This document shows positions 1 to 10,647 of a stretch of DNA of 64,000 nt, one piece after another. The position numbers and the translations under genes are program-made. This DNA is from Apostichopus japonicus (Eukaryota > Echinodermata > Holothuroidea > Aspidochirotida > Stichopodidae). Location of the stretch: positions 17,876,111-17,940,110 of the forward strand of contig NC_092576.1 in NCBI RefSeq assembly GCF_037975245.1. Direction: 5' to 3'. The first letter of the stretch is position 1. The number at the start of each line of letters is the position of its first letter. The notes beneath the pieces are model-generated. The model was not told where the DNA came from, did not search any database, and saw only the letters and a program-made list of their open reading frames with translations.

Positions 1-763
1 ACTCCTAGGCTCGGTAGCATGCATGATGCCAATACTTTTAAACATTGTTCTTTAGCCAACCGCGCCCATCCCGTTGTAACTTGTTACGTTACAAAATGTA
101 TGTGTAAGTGATTTGGCAATGCCCTACGTGATACACGTACAGTGCTGCGTTAACAGTCAATGTAGTGTACTGTACTGTATAGCCAAACGTTAACGTTAAG
201 ACTAGGCCTTTTTAAACAAGATATTGTTGAACCTTTAAATTGTAATCATCCTTCATTAGCAAAATAATAAGCAATCCCTAAATTATGAATAAACGTAAAA
301 AGAGTGAGCTATGCATTTGTAATCTTACAGTATGAGTTTTCAGTGTAAATTCAATTATTAAAACATGCAAAAGACAGGTTAACATAGTCATGATTGTTAC
401 ACAATATGTATTTTGAACGTTACTACAACATTTTATCCAAAAATAATCCCCCAACAAGTTGTGACCGTTTTCTTTTTTGACAAAACGCAAATGTAAAGTC
501 TAGATGTACATTGGCACACATACTGTAATTATCAATATTTTCAAGTTGATTGTTTAGAACTAGGATGAATTGCTTTCACACTTATGCAATATTAATCAAC
601 GAGAATGCATTCATGTTATGATACATTCACTTCTAAGGTGGATAATTGACGTCAAATATTCGAACGAAACAGTCAGTTGTGGAGGCAGAAGAGAGGTTAT
701 GTGTCTTGACTTCAAATAATGCTTGAAATATATTCATGAAACAAAGGCGTCTGGGGTGTGCCA

Positions 764-879
764 ACAGGCACGTATAGAAACTCTCTCAATACCATCGTTT
801 AAAAACAGTTTTAATTTCATGCATGGAATTAAAACTGTTTTTAAACGGTTGCATTGAGAGAGTTTCTCTACGTGCCTGT
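764..879. repeat. 116-nt foldback hairpin (copy A)
   Basis: Two arms of about 55 bases are near-perfect reverse complements, from ACAGGCACGTA on the left to TACGTGCCTGT on the right, with a short loop around CATGCATG. It is present in B (21,336-21,451) and absent from the matching position of C, so it looks like a small foldback mobile element. A folded RNA from it would be long and well paired, but there is no direct evidence of transcription. Confidence 0.85.
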
Positions 880-3870
880 GTATGCTTAATACAAGATATT
901 GCAATATATACCTTACACACTTATCTATTATGGCATGCAGTACCTGTAATATACTAAGGTAGTTGGAAGTAAAGAGACATGCTCTTTAATTACCTCGAAT
1001 GTTTCACAAGTTGCAAATACAAATACACTGTAGTTAAACCATACATACAAATACACAAGGTTTCGACTTTTGCCCTGGACAAGGCCTGTCATTGTGTAAT
1101 TGTATACCATATGTGCAATATATACAATATTAGGTGGTATCAGTTATGTATTATAAGTAAATAACTACACTTGATTTCCTCAGCTTTAATAAACAGTCTT
1201 GCGATATTATATTCATAAAGGAGTTCAAATATAACTATTTTTATCAAAGTCTTCACTATTTCTGTTCTATTTACAAACTTACCAGTCATAATGAATATTG
1301 TCCTCGCACTCAGTAAAACCTGCCAATTGGTGAGAACCGTGCTTACGTTGCGAGTGTGTTATAGTAAAGTAACATACAAACGTGGTACATTATCGTTATC
1401 TGGAAGCATCATTGCAATAAAACCCGATAGGCGGAAATGCATTGTTTGTGTGGTATCTTCTTTCACTATTGACAATTTATGATTCAGTTTGAGAAGACGC
1501 TATTTGTAGTCGTCTTAAGATATTGTCATTGGAATAAGGATGTAGTTTTGCTGGCGCGTATCCAGGATTTTCTAATCCGGGTGGGGGGGGGGGGGGCGAA
1601 TTACTATCTAAGCGGAGCTTGGTTTTTGCGCCCAGCGTACAATAAAATTTCTGGTTTTGATAGTCGCCCAGATCACAGGCACTTCCCGGGCTTGAAAATG
1701 ACCAACCAGATGTATCCTTTTACCTGAGAACCAAGTTTTCCCCAACAGTTTTTCCCCCTCCATAACCTTTTTGAAGATTATCACCAGTCACACATCATGT
1801 TCGACCTCATCGCATCTCCTTTGGATCATTGCTTTTGTAGGTGATTCTACGTCGCGGCCCACCATACCCGTCAGCCCCACTTTTCAAGGTTTTCCTCGTG
1901 GATAAATTCACTTCAAAACATTCCCACTGCACAAAATTTCATCTTATGGACAACCAATATAGAAAAAAAAAAACCTTCAATCCCTGACAGACTGGTCAAA
2001 ATTGCACGAGTAGAAGCAAATATTATGAAGAATGTTGGTGAGGGAATTTTTGAAAATTCAGACACAGTTTATCGGTGTACGTTGAAGGAAATAAAAGTAC
2101 CAGATATTTCCGAAACCGAACACTTCACACATAGACAGTTTGGAGGGTGTTCATCCTGGAACACCATTTTCATGCTCACTGATATGATGTGATATTTGCT
2201 GTTTGCTTTACAAATTCGAATGATTGAAATGAGACTGAAATAAGTAACTTTTAGCTGTTTATTGTGCAATGCCCACATTTTTTTTTTCATTTCGAAAGAC
2301 GCAGTTTCAAGCTCGCTACACAAGGTTTCAATTCTCTATCTGCCTTCAGTGTAGGGAATATCTTGGGATTTTCATCCCTAGATATCGCTAGATATCAGTG
2401 GCGTAGCCACAAGGGGGGGGGGTGGCGTGTCAGGGGGCGACAGCCCCCATGAAAGCTTGTCTCCCCCAGTCACCCTCCCACAGGGATTTTGGGTGTCGAA
2501 AACAATTACATGTGCGAAAAATATATTATTGGTCTGAATGGTCTCGAATCTCCATGATGAACACTCATGAACGACCCTTCGACCGCGGACCGACAGTAGG
2601 CTATAGTTGCTGGAAAACCTGACGTGACCTAGCGCATAGGCCGAGAAGACATCTACAGTGGTCGCGCTGTACTGAAAACGCATGTTAACGACCGTCGAAT
2701 AATATAATTCCTGCTCTACAAGACTACAACACACATAATGTTTAAAACTGAATCTGTTTGTTCGACTGTTCGGGCAAACTTTGCTTTTGTTTCTCTTTTT
2801 GTCTAGGCATAATCACATTGACTTGATGAATTTTCCATGAATTTATTATCAGCTATACATATCCTATCCTTTCTCGTGGTTGGTCGGTTAGTTCGGCTTA
2901 AAAACACAGCAACACTATCATGTTATGTAGTGTCTCCACAGAAAGAAAAAAACAGGGTCGACGCGCACTGGTTTACACGAATTTCCCTCATTGGTTGACA
3001 CTAACCCTAATCCCTAACATACAAATAAATACTAATACAAACGGCCAATCAGGATCATGTAACTAGTGCGCATTAACTGATCAAACAAGCTATTGAGCTA
3101 CAGGGACGTAGCCAGGGGGAGCAGGGGAGCGTCTGCCTAAATTTAGACTATAGCCTATTACAGGCCTACGGTCGGCCACTGCGTAATAAAATACATATTG
3201 CCTATCTAACAGGAAACAAAATCTGCTGATATTATGATATCATATGATTATGATGAAACTGGGAAAACATTGTACCAGATCGCATCTAAGGACCTTCAAT
3301 TGTCCAAAAATATCTCAATATTACACCCCTCTCCATATCAGTCACAAAATGTGCTCCCCCCTTCAAATTCCTGGCTAGTCGCTGGTGAGATATACTATAC
3401 CGTTATAGAAAGGTGGTTTCCAGATACTGGAATCCCAAAGAGGTTGTTAAAAGATAAAGAATGCTGACATCAGACAGGTTTCTCATATCATTGCTCGCGT
3501 CATTGCTTCGATACTCTGTTACAATTTTCAATCGGGTTTTCACTTCTGGGACGTACCCTGATGCTCTTGAAACCGCTAAAAAAAAACAATTTTCAAGAAA
3601 AGAGACAATACTATTGCTGAGAACTACCAGCTAATCATTCTATCACCCTAATAATATTTCAGACGCAATCTTTGATGTCAGTTTGACATATAGTTTGGTC
3701 ATTCCAGTATGTTACTTGGCTGAAATCCCAGTCATTCTTTCCTTATTTTCCACGCGCAATTTGCAGATTTGTCGAAAAATGTCAATGCCGGTGTCAAACT
3801 CACAAAAGATATGTCATAATATTTCAAAGTAACTTACCGGACTGTTTTTGTTTTCTATTTCACTAAACTA
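880..3870. other. Unit sequence without recognisable gene (copy A)
   Basis: No supported coding exon. Near 1,550 and 2,395 there are motifs of the type GGCGCGTATCCAGG and GTGGCGTAGCCAC followed by G-runs. I recognise these as common repeat-end sequences in animal genomes, but I cannot delimit an element. The small ORFs here (for example the one on the - strand at 2,378-2,734) lie in this repeat-like DNA and have no recognisable domain. The copy B counterpart is 21,452-24,440. Confidence 0.5.
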
Positions 3871-3876
3871 AACTAA

Positions 3877-4163
3877 CCGGTGCTATGGCCGAGTGGATAA
3901 AGGCGGTGGCATTTGAAGCAATGAGGCTTAGCAATCGGGAGATTCGGGGTTCTATTCCCGGCCGGGTCATAGTAAGGTGGGTTTTTCATCCAAGATAAAT
4001 CTACGGTTTTCCCATCTGAAATGACTTTCTAAATTGAAAAGATTCCAAAATTTGAGTAAAAATGTTGAATTGGAAGCCACCCGACGTGTAAGTTGTAATC
4101 CATAAGCCCTTGCGGGCTTCTCCCACATTTGTGGTCGCTTAAACGTTGTAAAAATAAAAAAAT
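3877..4163 (+). mobile_element. tRNA-derived SINE (copy A)
   Basis: The head resembles a class II (Leu/Ser-like) tRNA. It has an A box TGGCCGAGTGG, a B-box-like GGTTCTATTCC about 60 bases later, and flanking GC-rich sequence. A ~190-base unrelated body follows, ending in an A-rich AAAATAAAAAAATAA tail. This is the usual SINE layout, and the sequence does not fold as a clean functional tRNA. It is shared with copy B and absent from copy C. Confidence 0.8.
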
Positions 4164-4399
4164 AACTGCTGATTATTATTTGATGACCATATCAAGACAT
4201 GAAATCTTAAAATAAATGATGTTAAGAAAACTTTAGAGCAGCTTACAAGGCCTGGGAAGTGTCACTTCCAATGATCTAGGAGGCCTTTTTAGCTAAAAAT
4301 TCCCGACGAGTCAGTCGAGTTCGAGACTAGCCACAGTTGGTTTCAGACCACAATTGTACAATTTTTTAAGGCTTCCAAACACGCGTTATGATAGACCAA

Positions 4400-4443
4400 A
4401 TATAGTATATATCTATATATGTATGTATATATATATATATATG

Positions 4444-4513
<70 letters not shown>

Positions 4514-4537
4514 CATATATATATATATATATATACG

Positions 4538-4610
<73 letters not shown>
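4400..4610. repeat. (TA)n microsatellite, left of PLE in copy A
   Basis: Alternating TA with scattered TG, TT and AC interruptions. Continuous reading frames through it encode only Tyr-Ile runs and are not genes. Copy B has one uninterrupted equivalent at 24,968-25,176. Confidence 0.95.
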
Positions 4611-5291
4611 AAACCCCGTACCAGGAACATAATATGGTTTAACCCACCTTATAGCCGTAATGTCAAATCTAATGTGGGGAAATTGTTTTTCAGACTACTC
4701 GCCAAGCACTTCCCGAAAGGAAACAAGCTCCACAAAATTTTCAACAAAAACAACGTGAAATTGAGTTACAGTTGTATGGGCAATATGCGATCAATCATCA
4801 ACAGCCATAATAACCGGCTTTTATCACAAAATGAGCTTAGACCGCAGCTGGCTCAACGCATATGCAATTGTAGAGAAAAACTTAATTGCCCCCTCAACGG
4901 GAATTGCTTGGTGAGCAGTGTAATATATAGGGCCGATGTTACTACTGGTGATGACACCAAATCATACATAGGGCTATCGAGTGGCCCCTTTAAGCAAAGG
5001 TACAGTAACCACAGTAAGTCATTCCGACATGAGCGTTACGAGAAAGAAACAGAGCTTTCCAAACATATATGGGACCTGAAGCGTAAGGGTGCCCCCTTCG
5101 TTATTGAGTGGAGCGTACTTAAGCATTCCAATACCAGCATGCGTAGATCCGGTCAATGTAACCTCTGTATTGATGAAAAGCTTTGTATCCTCCTGTCCAA
5201 AAACCCGCATTTACTCAATAAGAGATCTGAATTCATCTCCAAGTGTCGCCACAATAGGCTCAAACCAATGAACCGTGCACGTAAGAAATAG
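4611..5291 (+). pseudogene. Penelope-like element fragment: RT thumb and GIY-YIG endonuclease
   Basis: About 226 residues remain open to a TAG stop at 5,289-5,291. The fragment is 5'-truncated inside the RT, starting near the conserved WFNPPYS block, followed by KIFN and SYSCM blocks typical of PLE reverse transcriptases. Next is a Cys-rich stretch ([15 protein letters not shown]) and a GIY-YIG nuclease core: VIY, then YIGL, the FKQRY arginine and ETELSKHIW glutamate region. A C-terminal CNLC motif follows. The family copies itself by target-primed reverse transcription, using the GIY-YIG domain to nick DNA. There is no catalytic RT core, so it cannot be autonomous. It sits between two TA tracts and is missing from copies B and C, so it most likely inserted into the microsatellite after A and B split. 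Confidence 0.88.
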
Positions 5292-5296
5292 GGTTC

Positions 5297-5397
<101 letters not shown>

Positions 5398-5540
5398 ATA
5401 CATTAGTGAGAGGAAAATGGAAACATCAAAAATGGAGTTGTCTGTGTAAGGGGTAGGGTTAGTCGCACGCCCTTCCGAAATCCTCGAACCGTCACTGGCT
5501 ACCCTGTGTATATACAGTAATAGGGATCAACGCTGTAATT

Positions 5541-5725
5541 ATGTCACTGTTCCTCTTTCTCTTCCCGGGGTCTTTCGTTTTTCTTATACTCCCTCCTTTT
5601 TCCTTTTCTCCTTTTTTTCCTTTTTTCCTTTTTTTCCTTTTTTTCCCCTTCCTTTCTCTCCTTCCTCCTCTTTTCCCCCCTATTTTTCCCTTTTTTCGTC
5701 TTTCTTTTTTCTCCTCTTTTACTTA
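5541..5725. repeat. Polypyrimidine tract (copy A)
   Basis: Nearly pure C/T on the + strand. Equivalents are at 25,291-25,455 (B) and 44,100-44,290 (C), with length differences. It ends in GGGGCGCGCCCC-type sequence and C-runs before a TAGATACGCGCCTG motif. Such mirror-like purine/pyrimidine tracts can form triplex DNA. Confidence 0.8.
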
Positions 5726-6310
5726 CCCGGGGCGCGCCCCCAACAACCACCCTCACCCCCCCCCCTAGATACGCGCCTGTTTTGGCTCAGTATTTTTATT
5801 CAACTTTTGCCGGGTTACTCAGCAGTAAATAGAAAAGAGAAGAACGATGCATATGGACTATGACGATTTCCCCATAACAGTAAACCACCCATTCCCCTCT
5901 GCCCCCCCCCCCCAAAAAAAAAACTTGACTCGGAAAGAAATTTTTTATATTCTGATACGATAAGTGTGGTTTATAGTCAGATGGCTTAGCAAATTTAACG
6001 TTACCGGCCGGACAAAAGTACCAAATTTGGCATGGAGTTTCTTTTCGACCTATATAGCGATTATATCCGTGGAACCCACTTAATCGGTTCCGATTTTTTC
6101 AAGATGGCCACCAAAATCCAAGCTGGCCGCCAGAAGAAAAAAGAAATGTCATATATCTGGCTGTAAAAATCAGAAATGAACAAATGAGGGGTCAATTCGG
6201 GTGTTTCCGGGGTCACTGAAACAGATGATGGTCATGATACGTTGCTTGGGTCACCTATTATCAAGATAGCGGGCCAATATAACAGAAAATACACTAGTTG
6301 TCACTGTTAA

Positions 6311-6850
6311 ATGTCAGTGGAAGTGTAGACTTGACTTTGAAGATTCTGACTCCTTCTGATTAGTATTGAAAATCCAACCACCAGACTAAATTTAGTCGAT
6401 GCAGTGTGAAAATTAGACAGATTTACTATTACGTAATGTTTTTGTGACGTCAAGGGGGGGGGAAGCAAAGGATAATGCAAAATATACATTTTCAAAACTC
6501 TGCCACTTAAGAATGGCGAATCTGATTTGAATGAAAACTTACCGAATTTTAAAGAATATATAGATGCAGGCATTCATTGACTTTAAAGAAAACATTAACT
6601 TGAACTTTTTACCTATGGAGGAACGAAAAATCAGTAATTACTCTGTAAACTCAATAGCGACATTCATTTCGTTTCCCTCTTGACGTCAAGGGACCCGGAT
6701 ATTTAGGTAACACAAAAACGAAATGAGTTTGAAACTCAAATTTGACACTTGGGGTTATGAAATACACTCTTTTCATCTATGTAAGTTTCAAATCAATCCG
6801 CTGCACTTAAAGTGACCTTCAAAAATGTAAGTTTACACTTCCACTGACCT
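6311..6850. mobile_element. MITE with TTAA target duplication (copy A)
   Basis: The ends are inverted repeats sharing GTCAGTGGAAGTGTA. The left end follows TTAA (6,307-6,310) and the right end precedes TTAA (6,851-6,854). There is no coding capacity. TTAA duplications are typical of piggyBac-type elements and of some other groups such as Kolobok. A second inner palindromic pair contains TGACGTCAAGG. Also in B, absent from C. Confidence 0.78.
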
Positions 6851-7831
6851 TTAAGTACATACTGGAAGTATTCGGGAATTCTGTCTACAATGTTTCAATA
6901 CGATGTTTCTTTACGTCTGTTTAGGTAGGTTATTTTAATTTGACATAGGGACTAGAAGCGTGTCTTGTAACTATTTCGTGGAACCAATCCTAACGTTAAT
7001 TTGACAAAAGGGCCAAGTAACATTACTAATCCAAACTTAAACGTGAGTCCGAGTTGAGGTCGTAGGTACCACAACTTCACATATAGCTAGTAAATTGGCC
7101 TGTTTTATCATGTTAATGTCTTGTTATATAAGGGAAATGTATGTATCCTCTCTGCTAAGCCTGCTTTAGGATATTATATAAAGCTCTGCGAGCGCCTGAT
7201 TGATTCAAACATTGTTAAGCATCCTCGCGTTGGAAATGTCCACAACTCTATGCGTATCTGCATACTTGTCGTACAAGTTTGAGATTTATGCATATCAACT
7301 TTGCCGATCCCAACATATTACTATATGTAGGTAAATTTAACTATACATTAAGGTCTCACAATGAAATCATGAGTACTGGCAGGCACAGTATGTTTGATAC
7401 ATGATTTCTGTTTTCATCTTTCGCACATAAACAAGGAAGTATGTGACGTTACTCATACTGTCATACAGTTTCTATAAAACTTTTAAGGCAAAACAGTTTT
7501 ATTCTTGATGACAAATCATAGCTATGTGTGGCCTAACTGTGTACTGGTAACTACTGTAGTCCTAACTGTAAGAGATTCCTTAACAACAATTTGGCTATCT
7601 AGGTTCATTCACTAAAGAGCTTCCAGATTTGTCTGAGATAGCTCTACGAAAATAAGGGGATCCTAACAAAGAGCAAAGACTTGGGAAGTTCTTGAAGTTA
7701 TCCATGTGTTTGTTAAACTCATGTTTCCATGAAGGATGATGTTTTGTCTACATCAGAACTCATGGGAGGTCGAATCTTGTCACAGTGTCACAGAATTTTC
7801 TACAGTACACTACACTACACCATTAACATGT

Positions 7832-8148
7832 TTAAATGCATTGAAGACTCCCCCAAAGCGCGTGCGGCCACCTGAAAAAGTTTAATTTCTGTTGCTACAA
7901 AATGCAGACAGTGTACTAATAGTGATACCTTGTTATCTTTTCAACTGGACCTGGCATGTCAATCGCTGCTATGCACACTGTGTTGTGAGTATTGACCATA
8001 GCTGTATGTATTGATGGTACACTAGTGTCTAATTACCGACGGTAGCAAGCTGTGTGTATTTTTTTTTGGTATCGATGGTGGTTTCTAACACTTCTGTTAC
8101 ACCTCATTCGAAACTAGGTCAGATTACCGGCATCAGACGTTTCTCTGT
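7832..8148 (+). mobile_element. ~317-bp dispersed repeat (copy A)
   Basis: Begins near TGCATTGAAGACTC and ends near CAGACGTTTCTC. It matches a diverged copy at 59,423-59,750 and its B counterpart, and is absent from copy C, where the flanks join directly near 46,207. This presence/absence pattern is that of a mobile element. No pol III boxes or terminal inverted repeats are obvious, so the class is open. Confidence 0.75.
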
Positions 8149-8654
8149 GAGCGATTTTTAACCCCTTTAATGGGTTGTTGACCCTTTTTTTTCTTGAACT
8201 TTTTGTTCCATAATAAAGTTCATTTATCAGACATGAAATAAAAAAAGTCCAAGAACAATAAACAACAATGTAAACTACTAGAAATGTACACTGCAAAATG
8301 TTGTGTGTTGGAAATATTTGTATTATTAACCCGTGTTTAGTCAAGGTGAGAAGCCGTTTAAATAGACTGCAGTTAAAAGTGAAACTGACACTGCAAGTGT
8401 GTTAAAATGTGCTAATTAATACTTGTACATGTTATATTTAGTTTCAGTTGCAGTTACTGAGCAAATTTTATTGTTTTATAATCTTTAAAACACAACCAAA
8501 ATGATACCAACTTCTGTTTGTGCACTCAAAAGTGTAAATTAAAATGATAATGGGATTGAAGGTGGAAAGTGTCTGTTTGCACACATGTACAAGTGTTTAA
8601 TACGTAGCCCTTAGTCATCTCATTGATCTATCTACACTGTGTAGAGCCCTGACG

Positions 8655-8752
8655 GCTAATGGCCATCTTGATTTTGGACGGTCCCTGTGGGCTCATGGCC
8701 ATCTTGATTTTGGACGGTCCCTGGGGGTTCATGGCCATCTTGATTTTGGACA
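8655..8752. repeat. 35-bp minisatellite, ~3 units (copy A)
   Basis: Units of the form CATGGCCATCTTGATTTTGG + ACGGTCCCTGGGGGCT. There are three units here, two in B and about eleven in C. Confidence 0.85.
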
Positions 8753-8949
8753 GTCACCAATAATTCAGAAGAAAAGAAACCTTGCTGATACTGTATTTGT
8801 GGAACATGTATTCAAGAGCATCATACAGGTTACTTTGAAATTTGCAAAATATAACACCAGTTTGCAACTGATCGTGCTTTATTGTCAATAATGTCTCAAA
8901 AGGAGGCCCATCCTCCACTTGGATCACCTTCCCCGGCCACATGAGAAAG

Positions 8950-10160
8950 CAATAAGATAGCTGTAATTTGTTTAGTAAGCAACAAATGTTAACCGTATTT
9001 TTCCGAAACGACTCAGTGTTATTAGGTGACGTCGAGCTCGCCCGAATGTGCTTCGCATTATACACTACACAGTCATAGTTTCCAAAGTTAAATTTCCTCA
9101 GGACGTATATGGTGTATATATATATTTTGTGTTTTGGATGTTGATAAAACAGGGCCTGGAAACTGACCGAGCAGTTCTTAATAGACCGGAAAGTGTTACA
9201 CTTGTGCAATGATAGACGTACATTTTATTTGTTAGATTTATCGTGCATTAGACCTTCGTAATCAACCCTATGTTCGTAAACTAGGCGAGAATACAGTATA
9301 TTTAACATGCTGTTCAATTTGACCAATCACTGTCTAGGACTCTGAGTATTCTATGTCACGTCCGGAACAGACGTGAGTCTTGACAACCGGTTAATCTGTG
9401 ATGGTTTTAGTCTAAATTTCTTTTCCTAAGTACTGTTCATAACTATAGCCTAGCTACTTTAAAGGACCAAAAACCGAACTGGCTTATTCGTGACCGAAAT
9501 AACTTCAATGTGGTTACAGTAACAAAGACCCCTCCATTAAATATTAACATCTAACCAACTTTCACCTTCATCGCACCCGACAATAGTACATATTTGACCT
9601 TTCCGATCTACAATCAGCTTGCCGTCGCTCAAGGTATTAATCCGGCAAAATGATAACGATCCATTTTAATGAATACTCTAATTGTATCATCTAACGCTGT
9701 AATGTATAGGACACAGGAGGCGAAGTACTATATTACCAACAAAACAGTAAATATAGACTTACGTACACCAGGTCTTCTACGAATGAGTTACAAAATGGAT
9801 TCCGAAATGAATTACAAAATGTCAGAAAAGAACCTTCGAATGGAACTTGTTTGAATAGAATATATGCTATGTATATAGACTACATACATTAATTGAAGGG
9901 TTCTGATAGTGGGTTGTACGAATGTTGCATATCATATAACAATTTTCTACGTTATTAGTTCAGTTGTAAGACTCATTGATTCGACATATACCATGACGTC
10001 ACACATGGATGCATGTTAGGGTATATATAACTTGCATGGCTGTAACACATAGCATAACATAACATAACAGGAGCCGAACACACAATAGTATTTTTAGAGA
10101 TGGTGGGTTTTGTAGTTGCAGGTTTTTCGTGTATATAAAAGAAAACTATTAAGTTGTGTA
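8950..10160. other. No recognisable gene (copy A, between ACP1 fragment and PLE)
   Basis: A 151-codon - strand frame (8,754-9,209) is kept in copy B, but has no domain I recognise and the copies are too recent for this to show selection. B lacks A 9,846-10,006; ATGGA at both edges suggests deletion between short direct repeats. Confidence 0.5.
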
Positions 10161-10220
10161 AACGTAAGTTGGCCTGACGTTTCAATCCCAGCAGGATCTT
10201 CTTCAGAGGCTAAATGACAA
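10160..10220 (-). ncRNA. Hammerhead-ribozyme-like motif downstream of PLE (copy A)
   Basis: Read on the - strand, the segment has in order: GCCT (stem I), the core CTGAAGA, a stem-loop ATCC-TGCTG-GGAT, GAAA, then CGTC and AGGC, which pairs with the first GCCT. CTGANGA and GAAA are the invariant hammerhead blocks, and GTC is a usual cleavage triplet. Stem III would be only AC/GT without a loop, so a single molecule could hardly fold, but ACGT is self-complementary and two copies could pair. Hammerhead motifs are known in the repeats of Penelope-like elements. Activity is not shown, and the one-base bulge in stem II weakens the case. Confidence 0.5.
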
Positions 10221-10640
10221 GTAACAGTCACAGAAGGGACAAAAAAAAAACGCAGAATACAAACAGGTTAATGAGCACGGTGAACACAATGAGATACATG
10301 TAAGGGGATTGGTAGACAAGGGATGGAGAGAAGAAAGCAACAGGGTAAGAGGAGAGGTAGGATATAAAAAGTGGAGGGACAAAGGGAGGAATAAAGGAAC
10401 GGGGTGTTGAATAAACTGGAGAAGGACAAAGACAGAAAGGTGTGGAGAGAAATAAAGGGGGTGGAAGAGAGAGCTGTGAAAAGAGGAGTGATTAGGGAGG
10501 GGTAAGAGGGAACAAGTGGAGAAGGAGGGGGACAGAGGGAAAGTAAGTCATGTCCTTCCTGAATGTTGAGTCCATGAGGTTGAATGGTGCGAAGGCGTTG
10601 CATCCACAGTCTCTCTCTGCTGATTCCTATTAGGTCAGGA
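10220..10640. other. Purine-rich stretch downstream of the PLE coding region (copy A)
   Basis: The + strand is dominated by A and G (GGGATGGAGAGAAGAAAGC-type sequence), so - strand frames read as Ser/Pro/Leu low complexity. It lies between the GIY-YIG domain and the hammerhead-like motif and is probably the 3' untranslated part of the PLE. The B counterpart is 29,770-30,190. Confidence 0.6.
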
Positions 10641-10647
10641 CGGCTAC

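Larger units (their letters stand above)
6914..8945 (+). pseudogene. ACP1 5' fragment: end of exon 1 and part of intron 1 (copy A)
   Basis: CGTCTGTTTAG followed by GTAGGT matches the last 11 coding bases and the splice donor of ACP1 exon 1 (45,270-45,286). Intron 1 sequence then follows to ~8,945. The start codon and the rest of exon 1 are replaced by other sequence, and exons 2-5 are not present in the unit, so no phosphatase can be made. Copy C shows the intact arrangement. Confidence 0.85.

Noticed and set aside
2378-2734. 118-codon - strand frame (also 22,962-23,306)
   Set aside because: Lies in repeat-like sequence with G-runs; part of it recurs in copy C without keeping the frame.
3877-3970. 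Possible tRNA gene (also 24,442-24,535 and 38,660-38,735)
   Set aside because: A and B boxes are present, but the sequences continue into SINE bodies and do not form clean cloverleaves.
4354-4632. Reading frames of Tyr-Ile runs on both strands (also at 19,099-19,464, 24,907-25,270, 32,278-32,703, 38,504-39,004 and 43,766-43,963)
   Set aside because: They are translations of TA microsatellites and of the SINE beside them.
5541-5768. Phe/Pro/Leu-rich frame and its Lys/Arg/Glu-rich antisense
   Set aside because: Pure consequence of the polypyrimidine tract.
8754-9209. 151-codon - strand frame conserved in copy B (28,464-28,919)
   Set aside because: The copies are too similar for conservation to mean selection, there is no domain, and the frame overlaps ACP1 intron 1 sequence and minisatellite.
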